DNA from: Actinomycetota bacterium | GTDB taxonomy: Bacteria > Actinomycetota > Acidimicrobiia > IMCC26256 > VFJJ01 | DNA length: 64,000 bases | Reading direction: 5' to 3' | Assembly: GCA_009886115.1 (NCBI GenBank) | Contig: VFJJ01000051.1 | Span: forward strand, 105,715-169,714 | Shown here: in pieces, positions 51,269-59,554 of the stretch | Layout of the letters: each line of letters starts with the position of its first letter | How positions within the stretch are numbered: the first letter of the stretch is position 1 | The notes under the pieces: generated by a model | Database searches by the model: none | What the model was told of the DNA's origin: nothing | What the model saw: the letters and a program-made list of their open reading frames with translations, nothing else | Translations under genes and position numbers: made by a program

Positions 51269-52501
51269 CTACACCACCGCGCCGGCGAGGCCTTTCTTCA
51301 ACGCCGAGTTGGCTCCGTCGGGAAGACCGTCGAGCGGCGTGGCGAGCTCGTCGACCGTGGGGCCGTACCGAGCCGCGATGGGGGCCAGCGAGTCGAGCGA
51401 GAACTCGTACATCTCGGCGGCGTTGGTGGCCAGGATCTGGTGCAGCTCGGCCGGCGTTCGCTCGTGAAAGAGCTGACGCAGGTGCTCGCGAGTGAACGGG
51501 TGTGTGCCCTCGTCGTGGGGATAGTCGCTCCCCCACATGAACCGCTCGATGCCGAGCTCGTCGAGCACGGCGGCGTCGGCCCACGAGGGCTGCGACACCG
51601 CAACATGGCAGTTCTGCTTGAAGTAGTCGGTGGCCGACTGCGGGAGGATGTGCTCCTTGGTGTACTTGATCTCGCCGGTCTCGCCGGTGTCGCGGATCGA
51701 GGCCAGCGTGGCGTCGAGCCGACGCAGCAGCGGTGGCAGCCAGGCGCAGCCCATCTCGGCCATCACGAACTTCATGTTCGGATGCCGCTCGAACACACCG
51801 CCCATGAGCATGTGCATGAATGGGCGCTGCGAGTGGAAGTGGGCCTCGGTGATGTAGAGGAGCTGCGCCACCGGCTCCTTGCCGTAGTCGGGAACACCAG
51901 TCCCCCCATGGGCATTGACGGGAACACCCATTTCCTCGGCCGCGACCCAGAACGGGTCGTAGTACCGGTCGAAGAGCGGCTTGACCCAGGTGCAGTCGGG
52001 CGGAACATTCGGGATGAGCACCCCGCCGCGCAGGCCGTTGTCCTTGATGAAACGCAGATCCTCGAGCGCGTCGTCGATGTCGTTGAAGAACACCTGACCC
52101 ACACCCGCCCGTTGCGCAGGGAACTCATTGCACCACTCGACCAGCCACCGGTTGTGGGCCCGGATCCCCGCCAGCCGATGTGCGTAGTCCTCGGGCCGCG
52201 GTGGCGCCGCGAAGAGCACGAAGCTCGGGAAGAACGGCGGCACCGTGTTGGGGTAGATGACCTCGCCCACCACCCCGTCGGCGAGTTGCTGGCTGTTGCG
52301 CATCTCGTTGTCCCAGTTGCGCAACCGCCGGTTGTCGCCCAGATCCTTGAACGGGTTCTTGTACTTCCCCCGCCACGCGTCGAAGTCGTCCAGGAACGCC
52401 GGGTCGAGGTGCTCGCGGTATGCCGCGTGGCTCCCACCCCCGTGACTGTCGGCCGTGATGATCGTGTAGCGATCCGTCGCCTTGCTCGGTGCTGTCGCCA
52501 T
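51269..52501 (-). CDS. amidohydrolase family protein (metal-dependent TIM barrel)
   Basis: YTIITADSHGGGSHAAYREHLDPAFLDDF, VNAHGGTG, FMWGSDYPHDEGTHPFTREHL. Confidence 0.88.
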   Translation of the reverse strand: MATAPSKATDRYTIITADSHGGGSHAAYREHLDPAFLDDFDAWRGKYKNPFKDLGDNRRLRNWDNEMRNSQQLADGVVGEVIYPNTVPPFFPSFVLFAAPPRPEDYAHRLAGIRAHNRWLVEWCNEFPAQRAGVGQVFFNDIDDALEDLRFIKDNGLRGGVLIPNVPPDCTWVKPLFDRYYDPFWVAAEEMGVPVNAHGGTGVPDYGKEPVAQLLYITEAHFHSQRPFMHMLMGGVFERHPNMKFVMAEMGCAWLPPLLRRLDATLASIRDTGETGEIKYTKEHILPQSATDYFKQNCHVAVSQPSWADAAVLDELGIERFMWGSDYPHDEGTHPFTREHLRQLFHERTPAELHQILATNAAEMYEFSLDSLAPIAARYGPTVDELATPLDGLPDGANSALKKGLAGAVV

Positions 52502-52736
52502 CGTGGGAGAGTCCTCCTCGGTCTGGTGGTCGGGGCCGCCCTGATCGGCCCCCGCCTGCTCCCCAACCCTACGCCGCTCACTGTCCGACAAGCCCGTGCG
52601 GGCGGACACCACCCCGCATCGGTGATCGGACACAACCCCGGCCGAGCGGTGGGCACGACGACGTCACAGGGCACGTCCAACTGCCCACTGCTCGGAGTCG
52701 CTTCAGGCGGGACCGACCGCGCCCGGGTGGCGGAGC

Positions 52737-53249
52737 TCAGCTCGAAGCCCCGGCCCGCTTTCGGTGGGCCTTCAGGGCCATCTCGAGGCCGGCCTTGACG
52801 AGCTTGTCGTTGTCCTTGGAGATGAAGCGGTGCACCCGACGTTCGAGCAGCACTCGCATGATCGGGTTGAAGACGTGGTAGGTCTCGCGGAAGTGCACCC
52901 GGGTGCTGCCGTCGCCGAGGTCCTCGTAACGCTGCCGGCCCTCGGCCTGTGACCACAAGGGTTTGCCGATGGCGTCGTACTTCGACGACACGCCGGGCAC
53001 GATCTCGCTGACCATCTCCCACGACTGGGCCCGTCCACCCGAGAGCAGATACCGGGGCACCCGGAACCAGCAGTGGCGCACCAGGCCGTCACCGTGCTCG
53101 TCACCCTCGTGGAGGATCTCGATGCGGACGGGGCCGTGCTCGATCACCCGCTTCTCGCCCGGCCCCAGCTTGGGATGGACCGGATGCGTCGCGGCCCACA
53201 ACTCCGACGGCGCTGCATCGATGATGAACGAGTACTCGTGCACCTGCAT
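52737..53249 (-). CDS. SRPBCC-like hypothetical protein
   Basis: MQVHEYSFIIDAAPSELWAATHP and GKPLWSQAEGRQRYEDLGDGSTRVHFRETYHVFNP pattern. Confidence 0.65.
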   Translation of the reverse strand: MQVHEYSFIIDAAPSELWAATHPVHPKLGPGEKRVIEHGPVRIEILHEGDEHGDGLVRHCWFRVPRYLLSGGRAQSWEMVSEIVPGVSSKYDAIGKPLWSQAEGRQRYEDLGDGSTRVHFRETYHVFNPIMRVLLERRVHRFISKDNDKLVKAGLEMALKAHRKRAGASS

Positions 53250-53272
53250 TGGATGGCCTCCTTGGACGGCCG

Positions 53273-53488
53273 TCAGAGCGAGAAGTCGATGACGGTACGG
53301 GCGACGGTGACGGCCCGCATGGCGTCGTAGCCCTCATTGATCTCGGCGAGGGGACGGCGCGCCGACACCATCTCGTCGAGCAGCAGCCGGCCGTCGAGAT
53401 ACATCTCGATGTAGGCCGGCATGTCGGAGCGGAACTGGTTCGAGCCCATCAGCGAGCCCTGGATCCGCTTCTCGGTGGCGAACAGTCC
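53273..53488 (-). pseudogene. zinc-type alcohol dehydrogenase, C-terminal fragment only
   Basis: ATEKRIQGSLMGSNQFRSDMPAYIEMYLDGRLLLDEMVSARRPLAEINEGYDAMRAVTVARTVIDF is a typical ADH C-terminus; no ADH sequence is found upstream of it. Confidence 0.75.
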
Positions 53489-53649
53489 AGCCGACCGGGG
53501 ACGGTGTTCAGGACGGCTGCACGCATCGCTGCTCCCCCGTTGGTCGATGGCCGAGGTGGCCGCCTGCAGGCTACGAGCTGCGCGAGATTCTTCGCCAGAT
53601 CGTCGGAATTCCCTTGTGTTCATTGGGGTATCGGTGTAGCATCGAATGT

Positions 53650-54936
53650 ATGTTCGGGTGGGGTGAAGGATCCGGCGACGAGCTCGGCGAGCAGTTCGGT
53701 GGGCAGTTCGCGGCCTGGTTCGAACGGCTCGACGTCACCGCCGACCCCGACCTGATCGCGGCCGGGTTCTCGGTTCGTGACCATCTGTCGTGTGTGCTCA
53801 CCGGGGCTGTGTCACGACTCGACGCCGAGCGAGGCTGCGTGGCCGATGGGGCGTTGAGCACCCGGGCCTGGCTCCAGAACCAGGCCCGCCTCGACGAAGC
53901 CGAAGCCGCTCGCACGCTCAGGACGGCACGCCGGTTGCGACGCTGGCCGGTCACAACCTCCGCGTGGGAGTCCGGGCGACTTTCGGCCGGTCAGGTCACG
54001 GCGATCGTCAACCTCGTCGGTTCGAACGAACGGTTGGTCGCGTTGTTCGCTGAGCACGAGACCGAGATCATCGCCGGGCTCGCCGATCTCACCGCGTACG
54101 ACACGATGATCGCGATGCGCCGCTGGCGGCACCTCGCCAACCAGCAGATCGACACCGAACCGAACCCGACACCCGAACCCGACCCGGGGCCGGATGCTCA
54201 TCCCGATGATCGGCCCGAACCCGAGCCGGAACCGGTCGTGCAGTCGTTGCACCTCTCGGCCCATTTCGATGGGCACTGGCGCCTCGACGCCAACCTCGGC
54301 CCCGAAGGCGGCACGATCATCGACAAGGCCATCGACCTCGCGACACTCCCCGACATCGACCGCGACATCGACGGGCCCGGTGGCCGCTGGGGATCCGAAC
54401 GACGAGCCGACGCGCTCGTCGAGATCTGCCGGTCCTTCCTCGCACACCACGACCACGGCACCGCCAAGCCGCGCAACCGGCCCCACATCAACATCGTCGT
54501 CGACCTCCCCTGGCTCCACGGCCAGGCCGGCCGGGCTGAAACGATCGAAGGGCTCCCCCTCGACCGGCCCACCATCGAACGCCTGCTCTGCGACGCCGAC
54601 ATCCACCGGGTCATCACCAACGGACCCAGCGTGATCCTCGACTACGGACGAGCCACCCGCACCACCACCCCCGAACAATGGAACGCGTTACTGCTCCGCG
54701 ACCGGCACTGCACCTGGCCCGCCGGATGCACCATCGCCGCGAAACGCTGCCATGCCCATCACGAACCCGAGTGGATCCATAGCGGCACCACCAACATCAA
54801 CACCATGCGACTCCTCTGCACCGGCCACCACTGGCTCCGCCACCAACCCGGATGGCACGCCAAGATCCTCCCCGACACCACCTACCAAGTCACCAGTCCC
54901 AAGGGCAAGACCTTCACCAGCCGCCCCCGATGTTGA
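53650..54936 (+). CDS. DUF222 / HNH endonuclease domain protein, copy 3 (different subfamily from copies 1 and 2)
   Basis: DHLSCVLTGAVSRLDAERGCVADGALSTRAWLQNQARLDEAEAARTLRTARRL; HNH RDRHCTWPAGCTIAAKRCHAHHEPEWIHSGTTNINTMRLLCTGHHWLRHQPGW. Confidence 0.9.
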   Translation: MFGWGEGSGDELGEQFGGQFAAWFERLDVTADPDLIAAGFSVRDHLSCVLTGAVSRLDAERGCVADGALSTRAWLQNQARLDEAEAARTLRTARRLRRWPVTTSAWESGRLSAGQVTAIVNLVGSNERLVALFAEHETEIIAGLADLTAYDTMIAMRRWRHLANQQIDTEPNPTPEPDPGPDAHPDDRPEPEPEPVVQSLHLSAHFDGHWRLDANLGPEGGTIIDKAIDLATLPDIDRDIDGPGGRWGSERRADALVEICRSFLAHHDHGTAKPRNRPHINIVVDLPWLHGQAGRAETIEGLPLDRPTIERLLCDADIHRVITNGPSVILDYGRATRTTTPEQWNALLLRDRHCTWPAGCTIAAKRCHAHHEPEWIHSGTTNINTMRLLCTGHHWLRHQPGWHAKILPDTTYQVTSPKGKTFTSRPRC

Positions 54937-54994
54937 GATCCCATTCGTGCGTAGGCTCCAATGGGCGAGCGGCCAGGCGGCGAGAGGAGCGGCC

Positions 54995-56050
54995 ATGAGG
55001 GCAGTCGTGATGCGCAGCGGGCAGCTCGTCGTCGACGACATCGCCGAGCCCACGCCGGGTCCGGGCCAGGCCCTCGTGGAGGTGCTGGCCTGTGGGATCT
55101 GCGGCTCCGACCTCCACGCGCTGGCCCACACCGACGACTTCGCCGAGACCGCAGCCATCTCCGGCGATGCGCTGTTCCGGTTCCGGCCCGAGCGCGACCT
55201 CGTGATGGGACATGAGATGTGCACCCGGGTGCTCGACGTGCACCCGTCGGTCACCTCGGTGCGGACGGGCGACGTGCTCGTCGGGATGCCGATCGTGATC
55301 GAGCCCGACGGGGTCCACTGCGTCGGTTACACCAACGACCACAACGGTGGTTTCGCCGAGCGCATGGTGATCACCGCCGACGTGGCGATCCCCGTCCCTG
55401 CCGATGTCGACCCCCGGCACGCCGCGCTCGCCGATCCCATCGCCGTCGGCATCAACGGGGTCTGGCGCTCGCGCGCCGAAGCGGGAAGGGCCGCGTACGT
55501 CGCCGGCTGTGGTCCCATCGGGCTGGGAACCATCCTGGCTCTGCGTCGGGCAGGGCTGGGGCCGATCATCGCTGCCGACCATTCGCCGCTGCGCCGACGT
55601 CTCGCCGAGCACTGTGGCGCCGATGAGGTGCTCGACCCGGGAACGACAGACCTGGCGAGTGCCATGGGACGGTTACCGACCGACAGCGGGCATCCGCCGG
55701 TGCTGTTCGACTGCGTCGGTGTCGCCGGCCTCATCGACCAGTTCATCGTGGCCGCTCCCCGTCGAAGCACCGTGGTCGTGCTCGGCGCGTGCATGCCCCC
55801 CGACCGCTTCCGGCCGATGCTGGCGCAATGGCGCGATCTCACGTTCGAGTTCGTGCTCTCGGGCCCGCCCGACAGCTACAACCAGGCGTTGGCCATCGTT
55901 GCCGCTGCGCCTGTCGACCTCGAGCCCCTCATCACCGCCAGCGTGGGACTCGATGGCGTGGCGCAGGCCTTTCGGGATCTGGCCGATCCGGCCGAGCACT
56001 GCAAGATCATGGTCTGCCCCTCGGCGCCGAAGGACGCCGAAGAGCGCTGA
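54995..56050 (+). CDS. zinc-binding alcohol dehydrogenase family protein
   Basis: CGICGSDLHAL, GHEMCTRVLDVHP, AYVAGCGPIGLGTILALRRAG. Confidence 0.9.
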   Translation: MRAVVMRSGQLVVDDIAEPTPGPGQALVEVLACGICGSDLHALAHTDDFAETAAISGDALFRFRPERDLVMGHEMCTRVLDVHPSVTSVRTGDVLVGMPIVIEPDGVHCVGYTNDHNGGFAERMVITADVAIPVPADVDPRHAALADPIAVGINGVWRSRAEAGRAAYVAGCGPIGLGTILALRRAGLGPIIAADHSPLRRRLAEHCGADEVLDPGTTDLASAMGRLPTDSGHPPVLFDCVGVAGLIDQFIVAAPRRSTVVVLGACMPPDRFRPMLAQWRDLTFEFVLSGPPDSYNQALAIVAAAPVDLEPLITASVGLDGVAQAFRDLADPAEHCKIMVCPSAPKDAEER

Positions 56051-56092
56051 CGAGCGCTGACGGCGCTTCTGAGGGGCCGGCGAGGGGCCGGC
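56042..56092. repeat. two adjacent tandem duplications (10 bp x2, 11 bp x2)
   Basis: gagcgctgac x2 at 56042-56061; gaggggccggc x2 at 56071-56092. Confidence 0.9.
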
Positions 56093-56101
56093 GAGCACGC
56101 G

Positions 56102-56902
56102 TCAGCTCGGGTGGACCGGATCGATGTTCCAGCGGATGGTCAGCCGGAGCGACAACGTCTCGCCCGGATCGAGGATCCGAGGGCTGGCGTTGAAGGCATC
56201 CGGGGCATCGGTCTGCGGCTCGATGCACACCATGTCGTCTCGACGATCGAAGACCACCCAGGTCGAGGAGCTCGACTCGAGTCTCAGCGACAGCGCACCC
56301 GGCCACCGGAGCGCAGGAGCCTCGGTCACGCCCTCGAAGCAGTCGTCCCAGGGCCCGGGGCCCGGCGCCACCCGCTCGCCGGTCGGGATCCCCTCGCCGT
56401 CGAGCGCCAGCATCCAGGCGGGCGTGAAGCTCACAACCGCCGATGTGCCTTGGTCCAGACGCCTGCGCAGGCACGGATGCCAGCCCAGCACGGCGGGCAT
56501 CGGCTCCTTCCCTGCGGTGACGCTCAGATCGAGGTCGATCGCATCGGCCCGCAGCGTGAACCGCTGCTCGGCTCGTCCGCCGAAGGCCCAACGGCCGTCG
56601 AGATCGAGCCCGAGCTGGCCGTCACGAAAGACCTCCCACTCGGCACGGTGACCGAGCCCGTGAATCGCGTGCGGCGGATGGTCGACCTCGACTGCGTGGT
56701 GCACGCCGCGGAACACGAACTCCCCGTGCCGGAGTCGCCCGGCCCACGGCGCCATGGCGTAGCAACCCCACGACAGGTCGTCGCTGCCGAGACGCGGAGC
56801 CAGCAACTCCTCGCCGGCGACCACCAGCGAGGCGAGCCGCCCACCGCGCACGGGGTCGATGCGCGCCACGACAGTTCCTGCGGTGAGTTCCATGAGAGCC
56901 AT
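56102..56902 (-). CDS. aldose 1-epimerase family protein
   Basis: GGRLASLVVAGEELL, MAPWAGRLRHGEFVFRGV, HPPHAIHGLGHRAEWEV, LGWHPCLRR. Confidence 0.85.
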   Translation of the reverse strand: MALMELTAGTVVARIDPVRGGRLASLVVAGEELLAPRLGSDDLSWGCYAMAPWAGRLRHGEFVFRGVHHAVEVDHPPHAIHGLGHRAEWEVFRDGQLGLDLDGRWAFGGRAEQRFTLRADAIDLDLSVTAGKEPMPAVLGWHPCLRRRLDQGTSAVVSFTPAWMLALDGEGIPTGERVAPGPGPWDDCFEGVTEAPALRWPGALSLRLESSSSTWVVFDRRDDMVCIEPQTDAPDAFNASPRILDPGETLSLRLTIRWNIDPVHPS

Positions 56903-57275
56903 GAGGGCACAGCCTGGGCCCGATCGAGCGTGGGGCGCCAACGAGCCGATGTCATCCCCACCATCGCCCAGACCGAGACCGGACCGCCGTGGCGGGCTGA
57001 CGGGCTCAGCGCCGAAAGACCCGGGCGAGCCAGCCTGACGGGCGCTCGTCCGACGACCCGGAATCACGGCCAGCGCCGCGTCGTGCCTTGGCCGCCGCCC
57101 GAACCAGCCGCCTCGAGGAAGTCGCCCCCGTCGAAGAGGTTGGCGAACTACGACGATCCCCCGGGCACGCGCATGTCCATGGTCTCGCCTTCCGCTACCT
57201 GGCAACCGTCGCTCGCGACATCAAGCGTAGATCGGTGGCAGCCGACCATTGAACCGAGCACGACGACGGGCTCCG

Positions 57276-57677
57276 CTAGGCCTCGGCCGCCGGGACGAGG
57301 AAGTCGCAGCGGGGACCGGGGGCGCCGGCGAGACGACGGTCGAGCGTCAGCAGGGTCGCGCCGAGAGCCTCGGCCAACGCCACGTACAGGGCGTCGTAGC
57401 CCCGGAGGTTGGCCCGCAGCTCCCATGCCCGGGCGAGCAGCGGTCGGTGCGACCACCGTTCTCCCGGCCACGCTCGCAGGTCGTCGACGGCTTGGGCCGC
57501 TGCGGTGTCATCGAGCGCACTGCGGCGATGGTGCGTCTGGATGACAGCCAGCACCTCGGCATCGATGAGATGGGGAGCGGCCTGGTCGGTGTCTCGGGCG
57601 AGATGGGCCCGGATCGTCTCTGACGACGGCGTGTCAGCCACAACCTCGAACAGCGCGCTGGCGTCAACCACCAGCAT
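57276..57677 (-). CDS. PIN-domain toxin, VapC-like
   Basis: MLVVDASALFEVV, PHLIDAEVLAVI, LRANLRGYDALYVALAEALGATLLTLDRRLA. Confidence 0.88.
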   Translation of the reverse strand: MLVVDASALFEVVADTPSSETIRAHLARDTDQAAPHLIDAEVLAVIQTHHRRSALDDTAAAQAVDDLRAWPGERWSHRPLLARAWELRANLRGYDALYVALAEALGATLLTLDRRLAGAPGPRCDFLVPAAEA

Positions 57678-57921
57678 GGGAACCTGCGTGTGGCCACTCG
57701 CCGCGGATCTCGTCGAGCGCCTCGATCACCTCGGCACGACTGACGGCCGAGGGCCGACGGCGGGTCCGTTCGAGCCATTCCTCGACCGACGGCCGACTCG
57801 CCAGACGGGTCGCCTCCCGTCGCAGCAGCTCGGGGACGCTCAGCCCGGCTTCAGCGGCCCGCTGGGCCAACGCGAGATACACCTCGTCATCGATGTCGCG
57901 GATCTGCACCGTCTTCGGCAT
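57664..57921 (-). CDS. FitA/VapB-like ribbon-helix-helix antitoxin
   Basis: MPKTVQIRDIDDEVYLALAQRAAEAGLSVPELLRREATRLASRPSVEEWLERTR; overlaps the PIN gene start. Confidence 0.85.
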   Translation of the reverse strand: MPKTVQIRDIDDEVYLALAQRAAEAGLSVPELLRREATRLASRPSVEEWLERTRRRPSAVSRAEVIEALDEIRGEWPHAGSHAGG

Positions 57922-57973
57922 AACCGCATGTTATCATGCAGATATGCATGTTGAAGGCGGAAACGCTCGTGTG

Positions 57974-58228
57974 ATGGTTCAGGTCGACCACGATGTGTGC
58001 AGCGGAACCGCGCACTGTCAGCAGTCGATGCCTCAGGTGTTCGTCGTGACCAACCGCAAGGCGCACGTCCGCAGCGATGTCGACTGGGCAACCGTCGACC
58101 GCGATGCCCTCGACCGCACGGCCGAGGCCTGCCCGTGGTTCGCCATCACCGTCTCGTCACCACCACCGTCACCACCACCGTCACCGTCACCGTCACCACA
58201 ACCGTCACCGTCACCCGGAGGAAGCTGA
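57974..58228 (+). CDS. 3Fe-4S-type ferredoxin with Ser/Pro-repeat C-terminal tail
   Basis: VDHDVCSGTAHCQQSMPQVFVV...DRTAEACPWFAITV, then SSPPPSPPPSPSPSPQPSPSPGGS. Confidence 0.88.
   Translation: MVQVDHDVCSGTAHCQQSMPQVFVVTNRKAHVRSDVDWATVDRDALDRTAEACPWFAITVSSPPPSPPPSPSPSPQPSPSPGGS
58154..58216. repeat. GTCACC/GTCACCACCACC simple repeat inside the ferredoxin C-terminus
   Basis: gtcaccaccaccgtcaccaccaccgtcaccgtcaccgtcaccacaaccgtcaccgtcacc. Confidence 0.95.
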
Positions 58229-58229
58229 C

Positions 58230-59450
58230 ATGCCTGAGTACAACCCGGTCGCCGAGAACCTCGATCCGCCGTGGGCTGCAATGGCCGCCGACCGCAGCAC
58301 GTGCCCCGTGGCGCACGTCCGGCTCCCCGAGCAGGAGTTCTTCCAGATCACCCGGTACGACCTCATCACCGAGGTGCTGCGGAACCACAAGGTGTTCTCC
58401 AACGTGCACGGCACGACGGTCACGGTCGAGTCGTACAGCGAGGAGGAGCAGGTGCTGTCGTTCGCCGATCCGCCGCGCCACACCAAGCAGCGCCGACTCC
58501 TCGTCTCGGCGTTCTCGCCCGCCCGAGTCGAGGCGATCGGTCCGCACATCCAGCGCGTCGCCGACGACCTCATCGATCGGCTCCCCGTCGACGGCGGCAC
58601 GTTCGAGTTGACGAGCGCCATCGGCGCTGCGCTCCCCGTGCAGATCATCTGCGAGATGCTCGGTGTGCCGATGGCCGATCGTGACGACTTCCGCCGGTGG
58701 AGCGAGGTCTCCGAGCGAGCGGCATCGCTGTCGGACCGCTCATCGGTGCAAGCCGATCTCAACGCGTTCAGCGCCTACCTCGCCCGCACGGTGGCCGATC
58801 GGCAGGCGGCGCTCGACGCCGGCGACCACCCCGACGACCTCATCACCGCGATCATGACCGCCGAGGTCGACGGTGTTCGGTTCACCCCCACCGAGTGCGT
58901 GGCGATCATCCGCCTCCTGCTCTCGGCCGGCAACACCACCACGACCACACTGATCGGGAACCTGGTGAAGGCCATCGAGGAGCACCCGGCCGAGAAGGCG
59001 AAGTTACTGTCCGATCTCGACGGCCTGTCGATGTCGGCGGTCGACGAGGGCATGCGCTTCGATGGGCCGATCCACGGCCTCTTCCGCACCGCGCTCGCCG
59101 ACACCGAGCTCGACGGAGTGGCCATCGCACAAGGCTGCAGGGTCTTCAACGTCTACGGCGCCGGCAGCCACGACCCCGCGGCGTTCGACCGGCCCGACGA
59201 GTTCGTGATCGACCGCGACTTCGAGAACCTGCCGAGCCACCTGGGCTTCGGCATGGGGATCCACCACTGCCTCGGCTCCAACCTCGCCCGCACGGAGGCA
59301 CAGGTCACGATCGAGACGCTGTACCGGCGGCTGCCGAACCTCCGCATCGCCGACGGCTTCGTGCCCCAGCAGTTCCCCGGCGCGATCTTCCGAACCTACG
59401 GCGTGTTGCAGTTGGAGTACGACGGCCCCGTCGCTCCCCGGTCGTCATGA
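58230..59450 (+). CDS. cytochrome P450
   Basis: LLLSAGNTTTTTLIGN I-helix, heme loop LGFGMGIHHCLGSNLARTEAQ. Confidence 0.95.
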   Translation: MPEYNPVAENLDPPWAAMAADRSTCPVAHVRLPEQEFFQITRYDLITEVLRNHKVFSNVHGTTVTVESYSEEEQVLSFADPPRHTKQRRLLVSAFSPARVEAIGPHIQRVADDLIDRLPVDGGTFELTSAIGAALPVQIICEMLGVPMADRDDFRRWSEVSERAASLSDRSSVQADLNAFSAYLARTVADRQAALDAGDHPDDLITAIMTAEVDGVRFTPTECVAIIRLLLSAGNTTTTTLIGNLVKAIEEHPAEKAKLLSDLDGLSMSAVDEGMRFDGPIHGLFRTALADTELDGVAIAQGCRVFNVYGAGSHDPAAFDRPDEFVIDRDFENLPSHLGFGMGIHHCLGSNLARTEAQVTIETLYRRLPNLRIADGFVPQQFPGAIFRTYGVLQLEYDGPVAPRSS

Positions 59451-59554
59451 ACACGGTCGGCGCGATGAGAACCGCCGACGGCGACACCGCGTCCGCCTGA
59501 CCGATGGCCGGGGCGGCCACCCGAGAGCCGGCAATCGACCGACCGACCAAGTAA

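Noticed and set aside
58154-58216. possible CRISPR-like repeat array
   Set aside because: Simple GTCACC repeat without spacers; it encodes the ferredoxin tail.
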